The notes: generated by a model not told the origin, from the sequence alone. A DNA stretch of 64,000 nucleotides from Flagellimonas flava (GCF_900129665.1 NZ_FQWL01000006.1:5001-69000), one strand, 5' to 3'; counted from the first letter of the stretch, positions 17,104 to 25,787 are shown. Program-made: numbers and translations.

Positions 17104-17116
17104 TTGTTTTCTTTTT

Positions 17117-17159
17117 GCCAAAATAACCCACCCTGAGAAAAAGAATGTCTCTTGGTGTA
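17117..17159 (-). promoter_or_regulatory. Shared 14-bp motif and minus-7 box, ankyrin gene promoter
   Basis: On the minus strand, TACACCAAGAGACA (17146-17159), one mismatch from the other two copies, is followed after 20 nt by TATTTTGGC (17117-17125), a weaker minus-7 box. The ATG is at 17103. Confidence 0.6.
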
Positions 17160-17196
17160 GGCGAAAAGATTTTCTCCTATAAAATGAATGTGGAAA

Positions 17197-19650
17197 CTAG
17201 TTCACCATAAATAGAGCATTGGCAAAAAAGAGCTTTCCATTTTCCCAAAATCCCCTGAATAGTGGGTTGTCCACCATATACACTACCTTGCCCTGCCCCA
17301 CTTGCTCAGCTCCAAATAGTAGGGAGTTGCTCACTTTTTTTATGGCTTCGCTACCTGCAAAACCAGATATGGGTCTTGGATTTTCCCCTTCCAGATATAC
17401 GGCGTTTCCGTTGGGCAAGTACTCGTAACCAGCGTTTCCGAGTTTAAGTGTAAAATAGGCATTGCCATAGCCATAGGCCAACGGATGTGTATGGTCCACT
17501 TTGGCTTTAAATATTGCTCCCGTAATGGCATTTTTAATACGTTCCCTTTGCGAGTTTTTATGTGGTTTGGGCTTATTTGCTGTGGAATCTTCTTCTAACT
17601 TCTTTTTTTGGATACCAAAGCCCTTCTCGCCATCAATACCGTTAATGGCACCTCCCATGGCAATAAGCTTACCCCCGGCTTTAACCCAATTTTTTAATTT
17701 TTCCAGCTGCTTTTCACCAAAATGTGTTGCATAATTCCCACTGGGAAGAATGAGCGTATGGTAATCTTTTAAATCCACTTTGTCTGCATAGTCGCTATCT
17801 ATAACAGTAATTGGGTAGTGCAGCTGTTGTTCAAAAAAGTGCCAAATCTCTCCGAAACGAAGGGTAGAGGTCGGACCCCCTGATAGGATGGCAATTTTGG
17901 GTTTGGTGATCATTTGTACATAGGAAGAGCCAAAATCCTTTCCAGAGTCCACATAACCTGTGTTGGATGGGGTTAACTCTTGCCCAAATTCCTTACTTAT
18001 CCTGGATAGCTCCGCAATAAAGTCAGGTTTGTTTTGGTTATCTCCCTTGGTGATGATTAAGCTGCCCCTTGAAAATGATTTTCCCTGAATGGAAAAAGGA
18101 TGATCGGCCTTTCTTACACGAATGTCAGCTTTCAATAAGGCGGCCAAAAAACGGGCATCTTGCATGCTGTTCCAATCCGAAATATATGCGTAGGTATCTC
18201 CAGTAATCGTGTTGCTGATGGATGGCACTTCACTCTTTTGGCCTGAAACCAATGCTGTGGAAGCCACCGCATTCAATCCATAGGCGTAAGGAAGGGACCA
18301 AGCAGTAATATCATAGGTAAGGGAATCACTCAGCTTTGCCTTTGGTTCAAACAAGACCTTTACCAAGGTGCCTTTTGTCTGGTTAGTGGATACCACGAGG
18401 CTATTTTTTGGCACGGACATGCTGCCATTTGCCCCCGTTTGATAGTTGAATCCCTTTACGGAACTGACTGAAGGAGTTCCATATTCAATATTGTGTTTGC
18501 CCAATAGTTTCTTTAGCGCCTCTATCTTGTCTTGATTGCCGCTCAAGACATAGCTCTTGTACCTAAAGTTTTGATTTTTGTAGAACTTTCTGAATTCCGA
18601 ATTCAGTTTTTCCGAATTGTTGGATGAAACTTCCACTGTGGAAAGTCCAGTGGTATGGTGATGGGTAAGACGATCTTTTAACGTAAGGGTATCCCCAATC
18701 CGCGTGATAACACCCAAACCTCCACGGCCACTTCCCCCTTGCTCGTAGGTCATTCCTATAGCGCCATTATAGGTAGGATAAGTGTCACCATAGCTGGGAT
18801 AGAATAGGTCAAAAATTTCCTTGGTGAAATAGAACCAACCATTGGCATCAAAATATTTAGCGTGATTTTTACCAAGGGTCACCTGAAAGTCGCGCTGGAA
18901 ATCAGTGATTACTTCATGGTAAGGTTCAGCCGCTGGGGCAAAATAATAGGGATTATCCACACCTTGTTCATGAAAGTCCACATGTACATGGGGCAACCAT
19001 TTGTTATACACTTTTAGACGTTGCTGGCTTTCTACCTGTGTCAACCAGGCCCAATCCCGATTTAAATCGAACATATAGTGATTGCTTCTGCCACTCCACC
19101 AGCCTTCATTGTGCTCCTTACTGTTTGGGTCTACCTGATACGGTTTGTTCTTATACTGATTGTACCAATTGCTATAACGATCTCTTCCATCAGGATTTAT
19201 GCAAGGATCCATGATAACAACCGCATTGTCCAAATAACTGCGTTTTGAAGTCAATAGCTCATAAAGGGTTTGCAAGGAAGCTTCCGTACCTGCACTTTCG
19301 TTACCATGTACATTGTAGCTCAACCAGACAATTGCCTTTGAAGCATTGCCGCCATCTCCTTGGGTGTCCTTTAGATGTTCCTGGCGAATGTTTTCCAGAT
19401 TGGTAATATTATCGGCAGAAGAGACATAGGCCAACAACAAGGGCCTTCTTTCATTGGTTTGGCCATAGGTAGTCAATTTCACCATGTTCGGCATGGTCTC
19501 GGCCACATATTCGTAATAATCTACGACCTCATGGTGTCGTGTAAACTCAGTACCAAGTTCGTACCCCAAGAACTCGGACGGCGATTTTAAATTTTGTGCG
19601 GAAATAAAAACAGTGGAGAAAACAAAAATCGAGAATAAAAATCTTGTCAT
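17197..19650 (-). CDS. Secreted M14 family zinc carboxypeptidase
   Basis: An 817-residue metallopeptidase with a signal peptide (residues 1-18, ending ISAQ). The M14 domain occupies roughly residues 25-370. It carries the zinc ligands His115 and Glu118 (NVHGNE), a later His in HVDFHEQG, and the general-base glutamate in MTYEQGGS. A C-terminal region (~590-680) contains KIAILSGG, YADKVDLKDYHTLILPSGN and KLKNWVKAGGKLIAMGGA. It looks like a class I glutamine-amidotransferase-like (flavodoxin-like) domain, as in other large Bacteroidota M14 proteins. Likely acts on peptides in the periplasm or outside the cell. Own minus-7 box at 19672-19680. Confidence 0.9.
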   Translation of the reverse strand: MTRFLFSIFVFSTVFISAQNLKSPSEFLGYELGTEFTRHHEVVDYYEYVAETMPNMVKLTTYGQTNERRPLLLAYVSSADNITNLENIRQEHLKDTQGDGGNASKAIVWLSYNVHGNESAGTEASLQTLYELLTSKRSYLDNAVVIMDPCINPDGRDRYSNWYNQYKNKPYQVDPNSKEHNEGWWSGRSNHYMFDLNRDWAWLTQVESQQRLKVYNKWLPHVHVDFHEQGVDNPYYFAPAAEPYHEVITDFQRDFQVTLGKNHAKYFDANGWFYFTKEIFDLFYPSYGDTYPTYNGAIGMTYEQGGSGRGGLGVITRIGDTLTLKDRLTHHHTTGLSTVEVSSNNSEKLNSEFRKFYKNQNFRYKSYVLSGNQDKIEALKKLLGKHNIEYGTPSVSSVKGFNYQTGANGSMSVPKNSLVVSTNQTKGTLVKVLFEPKAKLSDSLTYDITAWSLPYAYGLNAVASTALVSGQKSEVPSISNTITGDTYAYISDWNSMQDARFLAALLKADIRVRKADHPFSIQGKSFSRGSLIITKGDNQNKPDFIAELSRISKEFGQELTPSNTGYVDSGKDFGSSYVQMITKPKIAILSGGPTSTLRFGEIWHFFEQQLHYPITVIDSDYADKVDLKDYHTLILPSGNYATHFGEKQLEKLKNWVKAGGKLIAMGGAINGIDGEKGFGIQKKKLEEDSTANKPKPHKNSQRERIKNAITGAIFKAKVDHTHPLAYGYGNAYFTLKLGNAGYEYLPNGNAVYLEGENPRPISGFAGSEAIKKVSNSLLFGAEQVGQGKVVYMVDNPLFRGFWENGKLFFANALFMVN

Positions 19651-19671
19651 GTAAGATGCTGTTAGTTCGAA

Positions 19672-19680
19672 TCAAATCTA
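19672..19680 (-). promoter_or_regulatory. Candidate minus-7 box for the M14 peptidase gene
   Basis: TAGATTTGA on the minus strand (TAnnTTTG match), 21 nt before the start codon at 19650. Confidence 0.4.
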
Positions 19681-19769
19681 ACAATAAATTACAGAATAGC
19701 CATTTTTGAAATGGGAGATACGGTATGCGTAATTAACTTATTTTTAGGATGAGAAAAAAAGAAGAGAAT

Positions 19770-19778
19770 TATCTTTAG
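19770..19778 (+). promoter_or_regulatory. Candidate minus-7 box for bshC
   Basis: TATCTTTAG ends 19 nt before the bshC ATG; one base differs from the TAnnTTTG consensus. Divergent from the M14 promoter. Confidence 0.35.
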
Positions 19779-19797
19779 CACCTCATTTTGAGCTTTA

Positions 19798-21399
19798 ATG
19801 GAAGTAGAGTGTATACCTTTTAAGGAAACGGGTTATTTTTCCAAATTGATTTGCGATTATCTGGATCAAAAAGAAGATCTAAAACCTTTTTTCAACCGAT
19901 TCCCCCAAATTCAAAATTTTAAAGAGCAAATTCAGGATAAGGCTAAAAACTATCCCATGGAAAATAGGGCAGTTTTGGTTGATCGGTTACAGGCCCAATA
20001 TCAGGATTTCGAGATATCCGAAGCTACAAAGGACAATTTGGAGTTGCTAAAATCTGAAGGCACCTTTACAATTACTACAGGTCACCAGTTGAATCTTTTT
20101 ACTGGACCTCTTTACTTTCTTTATAAGATTGTGTCCACCATTAATCTCACCAAGAGGTTAAAAGAACAGTACCCAAAATACGATTTTGTACCGGTTTATT
20201 GGATGGCTACGGAAGATCATGACTTTGATGAGATCAATTATTTTAATTTCAAAGGCCAAAAGGTACAGTGGAACCGGGAGGCTTCAGGTGCAGTGGGCCA
20301 TTTGGATACAGATGGTCTGGACCCTTTGTTAGAGACTTTTGCTGCTGGCCTTGGGGATACCAAAAATGCGGAATACCTCAAAGAGTTGTTTTCGGCATCC
20401 TATCTAAACCATTCCAATCTGGCTGATGCAACCCGTTATTTAGCCAATACACTTTTTGGTGCCCAAGGGTTGGTCATTGTGGATGGCGATGATGTTGGGC
20501 TAAAGCGACTGATGCTTCCCTATGCCAAGCAGGACATCTTTGAACAGTTGCCGTATGAAAAGGTTACCGAATCCATCCAGCAATTGGAGGAAAAAGATAA
20601 GGATTACAAAATCCAGGTCAACCCAAGGGAAATCAACTATTTCTATCTGAAGGACGGAATCCGGGAACGACTTCAAAAAAAGGACGGCTATTTTGAAGTG
20701 GTCAATACGGATATCAAATTTTCCCAAGAAGAATTGGAAAAGGAGTTGAATGAATTTCCGAGGCGGTTCTCACCTAATGTAATCGCCAGGCCGCTATATC
20801 AAGAGGTAATTCTTCCTAATCTTTGTTACATAGGGGGAGGAGGGGAGTTGGCCTATTGGCTGGAACTCAAATCCTATTTTGAAGCTATGGGAGTGACCTT
20901 TCCCATGCTGTTACTTCGGAATTCCGCCTTGGTCATGACCAAAAAGCAGAAATCTAAATTGGAAAAGTTGGAGCTGAAAACAACTGACTTGTTTTTAAGA
21001 CAGCATAGTTTTATAAACAAAAAAATCAGGGAAATATCCAACATCAATATCGACTTTTCCGAACAGAAAAAGTTTTTGGAGGAACAGTTTCAGGGTATGT
21101 ATCAATTAGCAGAACAGACTGATAAGACCTTTCTTGGAGCTGTAAAAGCTCAGGAAGTGAAACAGAAGAAAGGTTTGGAGGCCTTGGAAAAGCGATTGTT
21201 GTTGGCTCAGAAACGAAAACTCAAGGACCATGTCGTAAGGGTAACGGACATCCAAAACCTTTTGTTTCCAAATCAATCTCTTCAAGAACGGCAATTGAAT
21301 TTTTCAGAACTTTATTTGGAGTTTGGGGACCAACTCATTCCCCAACTGATGCGAAACCTGGACCCACTTGCCGGTCAATTTCTGGTTTTAACGTTTTAA
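19798..21399 (+). CDS. bshC: Bacillithiol biosynthesis cysteine-adding enzyme BshC
   Basis: A 533-residue cytoplasmic enzyme that joins cysteine to glucosaminyl-malate in the last step of bacillithiol synthesis. Length and motifs fit the family: GHQLNLFTGPLYFLYKI at about residue 97, VPVYWMATEDHDFDEINYF near 140-158, and a nucleotide-binding-like region with LPNLCYIGGGGELAYWLELK at about 340. A coiled-coil insertion follows with many charged residues (KKQKSKLEKLELK, QKKGLEALEKRL). The C-terminus LMRNLDPLAGQFLVLTF is typical. It has its own promoter region, and a structured 3' region lies downstream. Confidence 0.93.
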   Translation: MEVECIPFKETGYFSKLICDYLDQKEDLKPFFNRFPQIQNFKEQIQDKAKNYPMENRAVLVDRLQAQYQDFEISEATKDNLELLKSEGTFTITTGHQLNLFTGPLYFLYKIVSTINLTKRLKEQYPKYDFVPVYWMATEDHDFDEINYFNFKGQKVQWNREASGAVGHLDTDGLDPLLETFAAGLGDTKNAEYLKELFSASYLNHSNLADATRYLANTLFGAQGLVIVDGDDVGLKRLMLPYAKQDIFEQLPYEKVTESIQQLEEKDKDYKIQVNPREINYFYLKDGIRERLQKKDGYFEVVNTDIKFSQEELEKELNEFPRRFSPNVIARPLYQEVILPNLCYIGGGGELAYWLELKSYFEAMGVTFPMLLLRNSALVMTKKQKSKLEKLELKTTDLFLRQHSFINKKIREISNINIDFSEQKKFLEEQFQGMYQLAEQTDKTFLGAVKAQEVKQKKGLEALEKRLLLAQKRKLKDHVVRVTDIQNLLFPNQSLQERQLNFSELYLEFGDQLIPQLMRNLDPLAGQFLVLTF

Positions 21400-21439
21400 A
21401 TCTGTATTTTTTTGTTTTAGATAACTTTCTTAAAAACAG

Positions 21440-21637
21440 AAGTTTAGCTTCCATTTTTATCGATTCGAAGCATTTTTTTTCAAAAAAAATAAAATATAGG
21501 TAGGGTATTTTGGAAGCTAGTTGTTTTACTAGTGAAAATTGCTATGAAATTTTTAAAAATATGAGGTAAACTCATATGTTTAGGTTGGTTTTGATTTTAT
21601 TTGAAAGCCCCGGAGTGGTTCCCGGGGCTTTTGTTTT
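21440..21637 (+). ncRNA. Possible structured RNA or bshC 3' UTR
   Basis: This AT-rich stretch between bshC and the convergent cytolysin-like gene can fold. A long-range stem TAGCTTCCA (21445-21453) / TGGAAGCTA (21511-21519) overlaps and competes with a small hairpin CTAGT...ACTAG (21517-21532). A further hairpin is ATATGAG...CTCATAT (21559-21577). The tract ends in the strong terminator at 21604-21637, more than 200 nt from the bshC stop. It may be a small RNA or a long structured 3' UTR; no known family is recognised. Confidence 0.35.
21604..21637 (+). terminator. Strong intrinsic terminator downstream of bshC
   Basis: A perfect 10-bp stem AAAGCCCCGG / CCGGGGCTTT with an 8-nt loop and the tail TTGTTTTT. 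It also lies 20 nt past the stop of the convergent cytolysin-like gene. Confidence 0.88.
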
Positions 21638-21656
21638 TAACTAACTTAAATTAACC

Positions 21657-23627
21657 TTAGTCAATGACCCAAGGTCCTTCAAACCTATCCTGACCAATAG
21701 TGGCCGAGGAGAACCATTCATTGAGTTCATCGCCAGTATCCTCTATGAACAGGAATCGACTACTGCTCCCACCTATTGAAAATTCTGTGGTTGCCCCAAC
21801 TTTATCAAATAATCTTCCGTTTTTGAAACTCTCAGCATCTCCAAACCATTCGTTGGAAGGAGTTAATGGCGACCAAGAACCCGAGCCACTTGAATCGTAT
21901 ATCTGATAATCATCCCCACTGGTCCCGAAAAAGGCCATTTTTGTGGCACCAACCCGCACCGCGGCACCAATGCCTTCACTTCCTAGAAAGAAATTACCGC
22001 TATCTCCGAAAATAGAATTTACCAAAAGCACGCTACCGGCAGCTCCTACGGGACTTGTTGGTAGCTGATTGGTTTCCGTGTAGTTATTCAAAATATAAAT
22101 TTGTAAGCTAAAACCATCCCCACTAAAGATGTAGAGTCGTTCGGCAAGATTGTCCGCAAACTTCACCATGGCTCCAACATTTTCAAGATCTAGACCACCT
22201 AGGGGACCATTTTCATCGGTAATATCAAATATTTTGCTATCACCATCTTCCAAGATGCCCGGAGTGTTTCCGTTATACCACGCATATTGGGTACCCGCCT
22301 TATTAAAGATGACCACATCGCTGTTTCCTACATGCCCCATGGCTCCTATGCCATCTTCAAAAAGTTCCACTAGATCGGTATAAGCCCCTGGAGGCAATAC
22401 TCCTTTTAATTCACAATTGACCACGTCGTATTCTGTTGCCAAGGAGGTGCCTACAATGGTGTCGGGCCGCTCAACGCTGCGAACCACATAGGACAAAGGC
22501 AGACCGGCCCTTATGTCGGTACTCTCAGCCAATTTGTTGGCGATATCGGAAATGTTGGTCTCTCCCGCAAGCTCAAAAGTTCCAGCGGCATCGCCCCCAT
22601 AAGCAACAACCTTGATTTTGAGGTCATTGAGTTCTTCCATAGCGCTTACCCCTAATTCTCCTTCCACCTTATTTCTGAACGCACCATAGGCAACATTCAA
22701 TTTGGCCTCCATTTCCTGGCGACTTGAAGTGGATTCCACCAACATATAAAAAATTCTTCCATAGGAAACTGATGAAATAAAGGTTGCGGGATTGTCCGTT
22801 TGAATATATGTATCCAACTGTTCTGGAGTAGCGCTGTCCGAGAAAATAGCATTGAGGCTTGTGGGTAGGTCAAAGCTCATAGTGTAATAGCGTTGGGTTA
22901 ATTTAACCAGAGTACGATTGAATGTTTTTTCTGTGCTGAAAGAGAGGTCGGAAGAAACCTTTGTGCTGAAAGTTTGAACATCCAATCCCATTTCAAGGGC
23001 CAATTGACTTTCCGATTCAATCTGCAAAATATCCAAAGTGAAGTTGGCGGGCACTACATCCCCAGCTCCGGCGATGATATTGTTCATTGCATTTTGGATG
23101 CTGCTTTTAGATACTTGATCCACGGTAAAACTTGATTGAAGATTGCCATTGTTTAGGTCATAGGAAACGGTTCCACCAGCCCTTTCAACCACAATGGGGG
23201 AAGGAGTGGCATTGTTCAATGTTTTGCCCTGTAGCAGGCTTCCGGGATAAATAACATCCGCGCTGGTATTGAACAATGGGAATGTTCCGTTACCGTCGGT
23301 AACACTGACTCGTTTGGTTACACAGACAAACCGCTGCTCAATATCATCTCCGTCTTCGTTCTTGGTTACATAATCCTCATTTTGAGGTTCGGACGCTGAA
23401 AGTTCTGTGGTTGTCCTGTTATCTGGGAAGCTTTCAAAATCCCCTCCTTTGGCCACTACTTGAGCAAATGTTAGGTCAGCTCCGGAATCTGGGTCAGGGT
23501 TGGGGTTTGAGGTCGGGTCCGGATTGACATCCATTTCATCTGAATCTGAACTACAGCCCAAGAGCATAAACGTAAACAGAATCGCCAGCATTTTTACGAT
23601 TGATTTTTTTGTTGTTTTCATCACCAT
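21657..23627 (-). CDS. Cholesterol-dependent-cytolysin-like (thiol-activated cytolysin) lipoprotein with atypical C-terminus
   Basis: A 656-residue lipoprotein (lipobox LLGC, Cys25) with a Pro/Asp-rich linker. Residues ~50-410 match the pore-forming core of thiol-activated cytolysins: IYPGSLLQG at about 126-134, RYYTMSFDLP at about 246-255, SSVSYGRIFYMLVESTSS at about 285-302, and GLPLSYVVRS at about 375-384. The cholesterol-recognising domain 4 and its Trp-rich undecapeptide are missing. Residues ~427-656 instead hold four repeats marked by [IV]GA at 428, 484, 554 and 610. A second ATG (23621) is an alternative start. A TPR/HTH regulator gene lies upstream on the same strand. Membrane attack on other cells is an inference from the family. 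Confidence 0.82.
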   Translation of the reverse strand: MVMKTTKKSIVKMLAILFTFMLLGCSSDSDEMDVNPDPTSNPNPDPDSGADLTFAQVVAKGGDFESFPDNRTTTELSASEPQNEDYVTKNEDGDDIEQRFVCVTKRVSVTDGNGTFPLFNTSADVIYPGSLLQGKTLNNATPSPIVVERAGGTVSYDLNNGNLQSSFTVDQVSKSSIQNAMNNIIAGAGDVVPANFTLDILQIESESQLALEMGLDVQTFSTKVSSDLSFSTEKTFNRTLVKLTQRYYTMSFDLPTSLNAIFSDSATPEQLDTYIQTDNPATFISSVSYGRIFYMLVESTSSRQEMEAKLNVAYGAFRNKVEGELGVSAMEELNDLKIKVVAYGGDAAGTFELAGETNISDIANKLAESTDIRAGLPLSYVVRSVERPDTIVGTSLATEYDVVNCELKGVLPPGAYTDLVELFEDGIGAMGHVGNSDVVIFNKAGTQYAWYNGNTPGILEDGDSKIFDITDENGPLGGLDLENVGAMVKFADNLAERLYIFSGDGFSLQIYILNNYTETNQLPTSPVGAAGSVLLVNSIFGDSGNFFLGSEGIGAAVRVGATKMAFFGTSGDDYQIYDSSGSGSWSPLTPSNEWFGDAESFKNGRLFDKVGATTEFSIGGSSSRFLFIEDTGDELNEWFSSATIGQDRFEGPWVID

Positions 23628-23777
23628 TTGTTTTGTGGGTTATACTTGATTTCAATTTTGTGTGACCTGCCCGGAAAACGGTCTGCAGCCCTTAACCGAG
23701 CAAGACCACAAAACTGGTTTGTCAACTTAATGACACAGCAAACCTAAATCGCTGGTTTTGAGGAATGAAAAAACTGT

Positions 23778-23832
23778 GGTGGACAATAGGTGGACACCTG
23801 GAAATTAAATATGGGACAAAGGGTGGACTATG
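23778..23832. repeat. 11-bp-phased GGTGGAC repeats upstream of the cytolysin-like gene
   Basis: GGTGGAC occurs at 23778-23784, 23789-23795 and 23822-23828, with a partial copy (GGAC) in phase at 23814-23817. Offsets are 11, 22 and 11 bp, one DNA turn each. The tract lies between the stop of the TPR/HTH regulator and the cytolysin-like start, about 150-205 bp upstream of the latter, as a multi-site operator would. Confidence 0.5.
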
Positions 23833-23848
23833 CTGTTAAAGCCTATGT

Positions 23849-25726
23849 TTAAAGGCTTAGCACAAGGTCTTGTAACGAATCTTCGGTGGTTATATCCAAC
23901 TTTTTGCGGAGTCTATAGCGGGCTTTTTTTATCCCTTCCGGGGAAATATTAAGGATGTTGGCAATCTCTTTTGAAGAAAGATTCATCTTTAAAAGAGCCA
24001 AAAGGCGTAGCTCGTTGGAAGTGACTTGAGGGTATTTTGATTTTACATTACTATTGAAGTCTTTATGAACCTCTTCAAAATATCGTGAAAAATTCTCCCA
24101 GTTGTTATCGTCCTGCAAATCAAAATCAATGGTCCGGATAAGTTGTTGATAGCCTTTTTTGGATGTTTCATTTTCTTTGAGCTCTTGAGCCTTTTGTTTT
24201 AGGCTTTCCAAGACCTCATTCTTTTTGGCCAAGTGTAGGGCATGGGTGGTGAGTTCTTTTTTCTTGTAAGCCAGCTCAGCATCCACCTTTTCTTTTTCAA
24301 GTTTGTTGCGTTTCAATTTCTGGCGGATACCATAAAACCCAATTAAAGATAGGACCAAAAGGCCACCCAAGAGTATTTTCTGCAGTGTGCTGATTTCTGC
24401 CTGTTGTTCCAATACAGTTATCTCTTTATCCTGAAGTGCAATCTGTTGTTCTTTTTTTTCAGTGTCGTAGATAGTTCGGAGTTCCTCTATCTGCTGGGAT
24501 CTGGTTTTGTCAAAAATGGAATCGTTAACGGTCTTGAACATTTCATGATCGGAGAGCGCCAATTTGAAATCGCTTTGCCTTTTATGAATCCCATATCTCA
24601 ATTGCAGCGATTCACTTAGAATATCTTTTGCTCCTATTTCGGAGGAAATTTGTACCGCTCGATTTAAATGGTCCAGTGCTTCCATGGAGCTGTTATTCGC
24701 AATACTGATTTTCGCAAGCTCCATTAAATCGGTGGCAATTCTCTTCTTGTATTCCAATTTTGAGTGGATTTCCAAGGCCCTTTCCGCAAAATCCTTGGCT
24801 TTATGGAGTTCCTCAGATTCCCTGTACACACCTGCCAAGGCTATCAATGCGTTTCCTTTTATTTCTTCGTTCCCTATTTCCGTTGCGATTTCCAAACTTT
24901 CTTTAAAATACTTCTGGGCATTGGAGAACTGCCCTAGGGCCATATAATTGTCTCCTATGTTGTTGGCCGAATAGGCCTTGTACTGTTGATCGTTGAAATG
25001 GTCATATATGGAGTACGATTTTTCATAGTAGGTGGTGGCTTTTTCATGGTTTTCCAATAGAGTTTCAATATTGCCCAGGGCCATAAGCGCATCGCCTGCC
25101 CTAATCGTATCTTTGGTTTGTTCATAGAACTTTAGGGCTTTATGGGTTTCCTTGAGTGCGATATTATAGTTGCCCAACTCAATATGGATGCTACCGATCA
25201 ACTCATACTCGGCTCCTATCAGATTGAAATCCGCATTATAAGTAGTTTTGATGGAATCCCTGTTTCGGTATAACTCTATATTCCTATTGGCGTACTCCAA
25301 GGCCTTTTCGTAGTTCCCGCGACTCTTCTCAAAAGAGGCCTGGGAGTGATTGATAAACAACAAACCAAGTGTATGGTCTTGCTTCTTAAAAGTCTGGTAC
25401 GATTGATCGTAATAATATTTGGCCGAATCTATCTGCCCAGAGTTTTTGTAGGAATCCGCAAGATGCAGTTGACCGCTTCCAAGCCCTGTTTGATACCCTA
25501 TTTTTTTTGATAAGGCAAATTCCTTCTTTGCGAACTCAAATGATTTTTTAGGATCCTTGAACATTAAATTCTCATAGATGATACCGTAATAAGCCACTTT
25601 CAAAGTGTCATCCGGCATTGTCTTGGTCACTTCTATGATGCTGTCAATGTTTTTGGGCCTTTGCGCAACTATAGATGTTGCCAAAAGCAAAAAGCTGAAA
25701 CAACAGCAATATTTAAATGTTTTCAT
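23849..25726 (-). CDS. TPR-containing membrane regulator with C-terminal HTH
   Basis: A 625-residue protein. A signal peptide (residues 1-21, ending VAQ) is followed by about ten tetratricopeptide repeats (residues ~25-390), for example KGNALIALAGVYRESEELHKAKDFAERAL and YKAYSANNIGDNYMALGQFSNAQKYFKESL. Next come a transmembrane helix near residue 450 (LLGGLLVLSLIGFYGI), a charged coiled coil and a LuxR-like helix-turn-helix at the C-terminus (TSNELRLLALLKMNLSSKEIANILNISPEGIKKARYRLRKKL). Periplasmic TPRs may sense a partner while the HTH faces the cytoplasm. ATG 25726 is preferred over 25768, which would add a non-signal extension. It precedes the cytolysin-like gene and may control it (inference). 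Confidence 0.85.
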   Translation of the reverse strand: MKTFKYCCCFSFLLLATSIVAQRPKNIDSIIEVTKTMPDDTLKVAYYGIIYENLMFKDPKKSFEFAKKEFALSKKIGYQTGLGSGQLHLADSYKNSGQIDSAKYYYDQSYQTFKKQDHTLGLLFINHSQASFEKSRGNYEKALEYANRNIELYRNRDSIKTTYNADFNLIGAEYELIGSIHIELGNYNIALKETHKALKFYEQTKDTIRAGDALMALGNIETLLENHEKATTYYEKSYSIYDHFNDQQYKAYSANNIGDNYMALGQFSNAQKYFKESLEIATEIGNEEIKGNALIALAGVYRESEELHKAKDFAERALEIHSKLEYKKRIATDLMELAKISIANNSSMEALDHLNRAVQISSEIGAKDILSESLQLRYGIHKRQSDFKLALSDHEMFKTVNDSIFDKTRSQQIEELRTIYDTEKKEQQIALQDKEITVLEQQAEISTLQKILLGGLLVLSLIGFYGIRQKLKRNKLEKEKVDAELAYKKKELTTHALHLAKKNEVLESLKQKAQELKENETSKKGYQQLIRTIDFDLQDDNNWENFSRYFEEVHKDFNSNVKSKYPQVTSNELRLLALLKMNLSSKEIANILNISPEGIKKARYRLRKKLDITTEDSLQDLVLSL

Positions 25727-25729
25727 GGA

Positions 25730-25770
25730 GGTTGGTTTACCCTTTAAAAATAGGGAATTTAAAACCAACC
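25730..25770 (-). promoter_or_regulatory. Hairpin ending 3 nt before a start codon
   Basis: Nested stems GGTTGGTTT / AAACCAACC (outer, 9 bp) and CCCT / AGGG (inner) lie between the pgmB stop and the TPR/HTH regulator ATG, with 3 nt between stem and ATG. It could act as a terminator for pgmB or hide the translation start. Confidence 0.5.
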
Positions 25771-25787
25771 GTTTGAAAAAGAATGAG

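Noticed and set aside
19661..19680. GTTCGAATC resembling a tRNA T-loop
   Set aside because: No acceptor stem, anticodon arm or CCA could be paired around it; it lies in the M14 promoter region.
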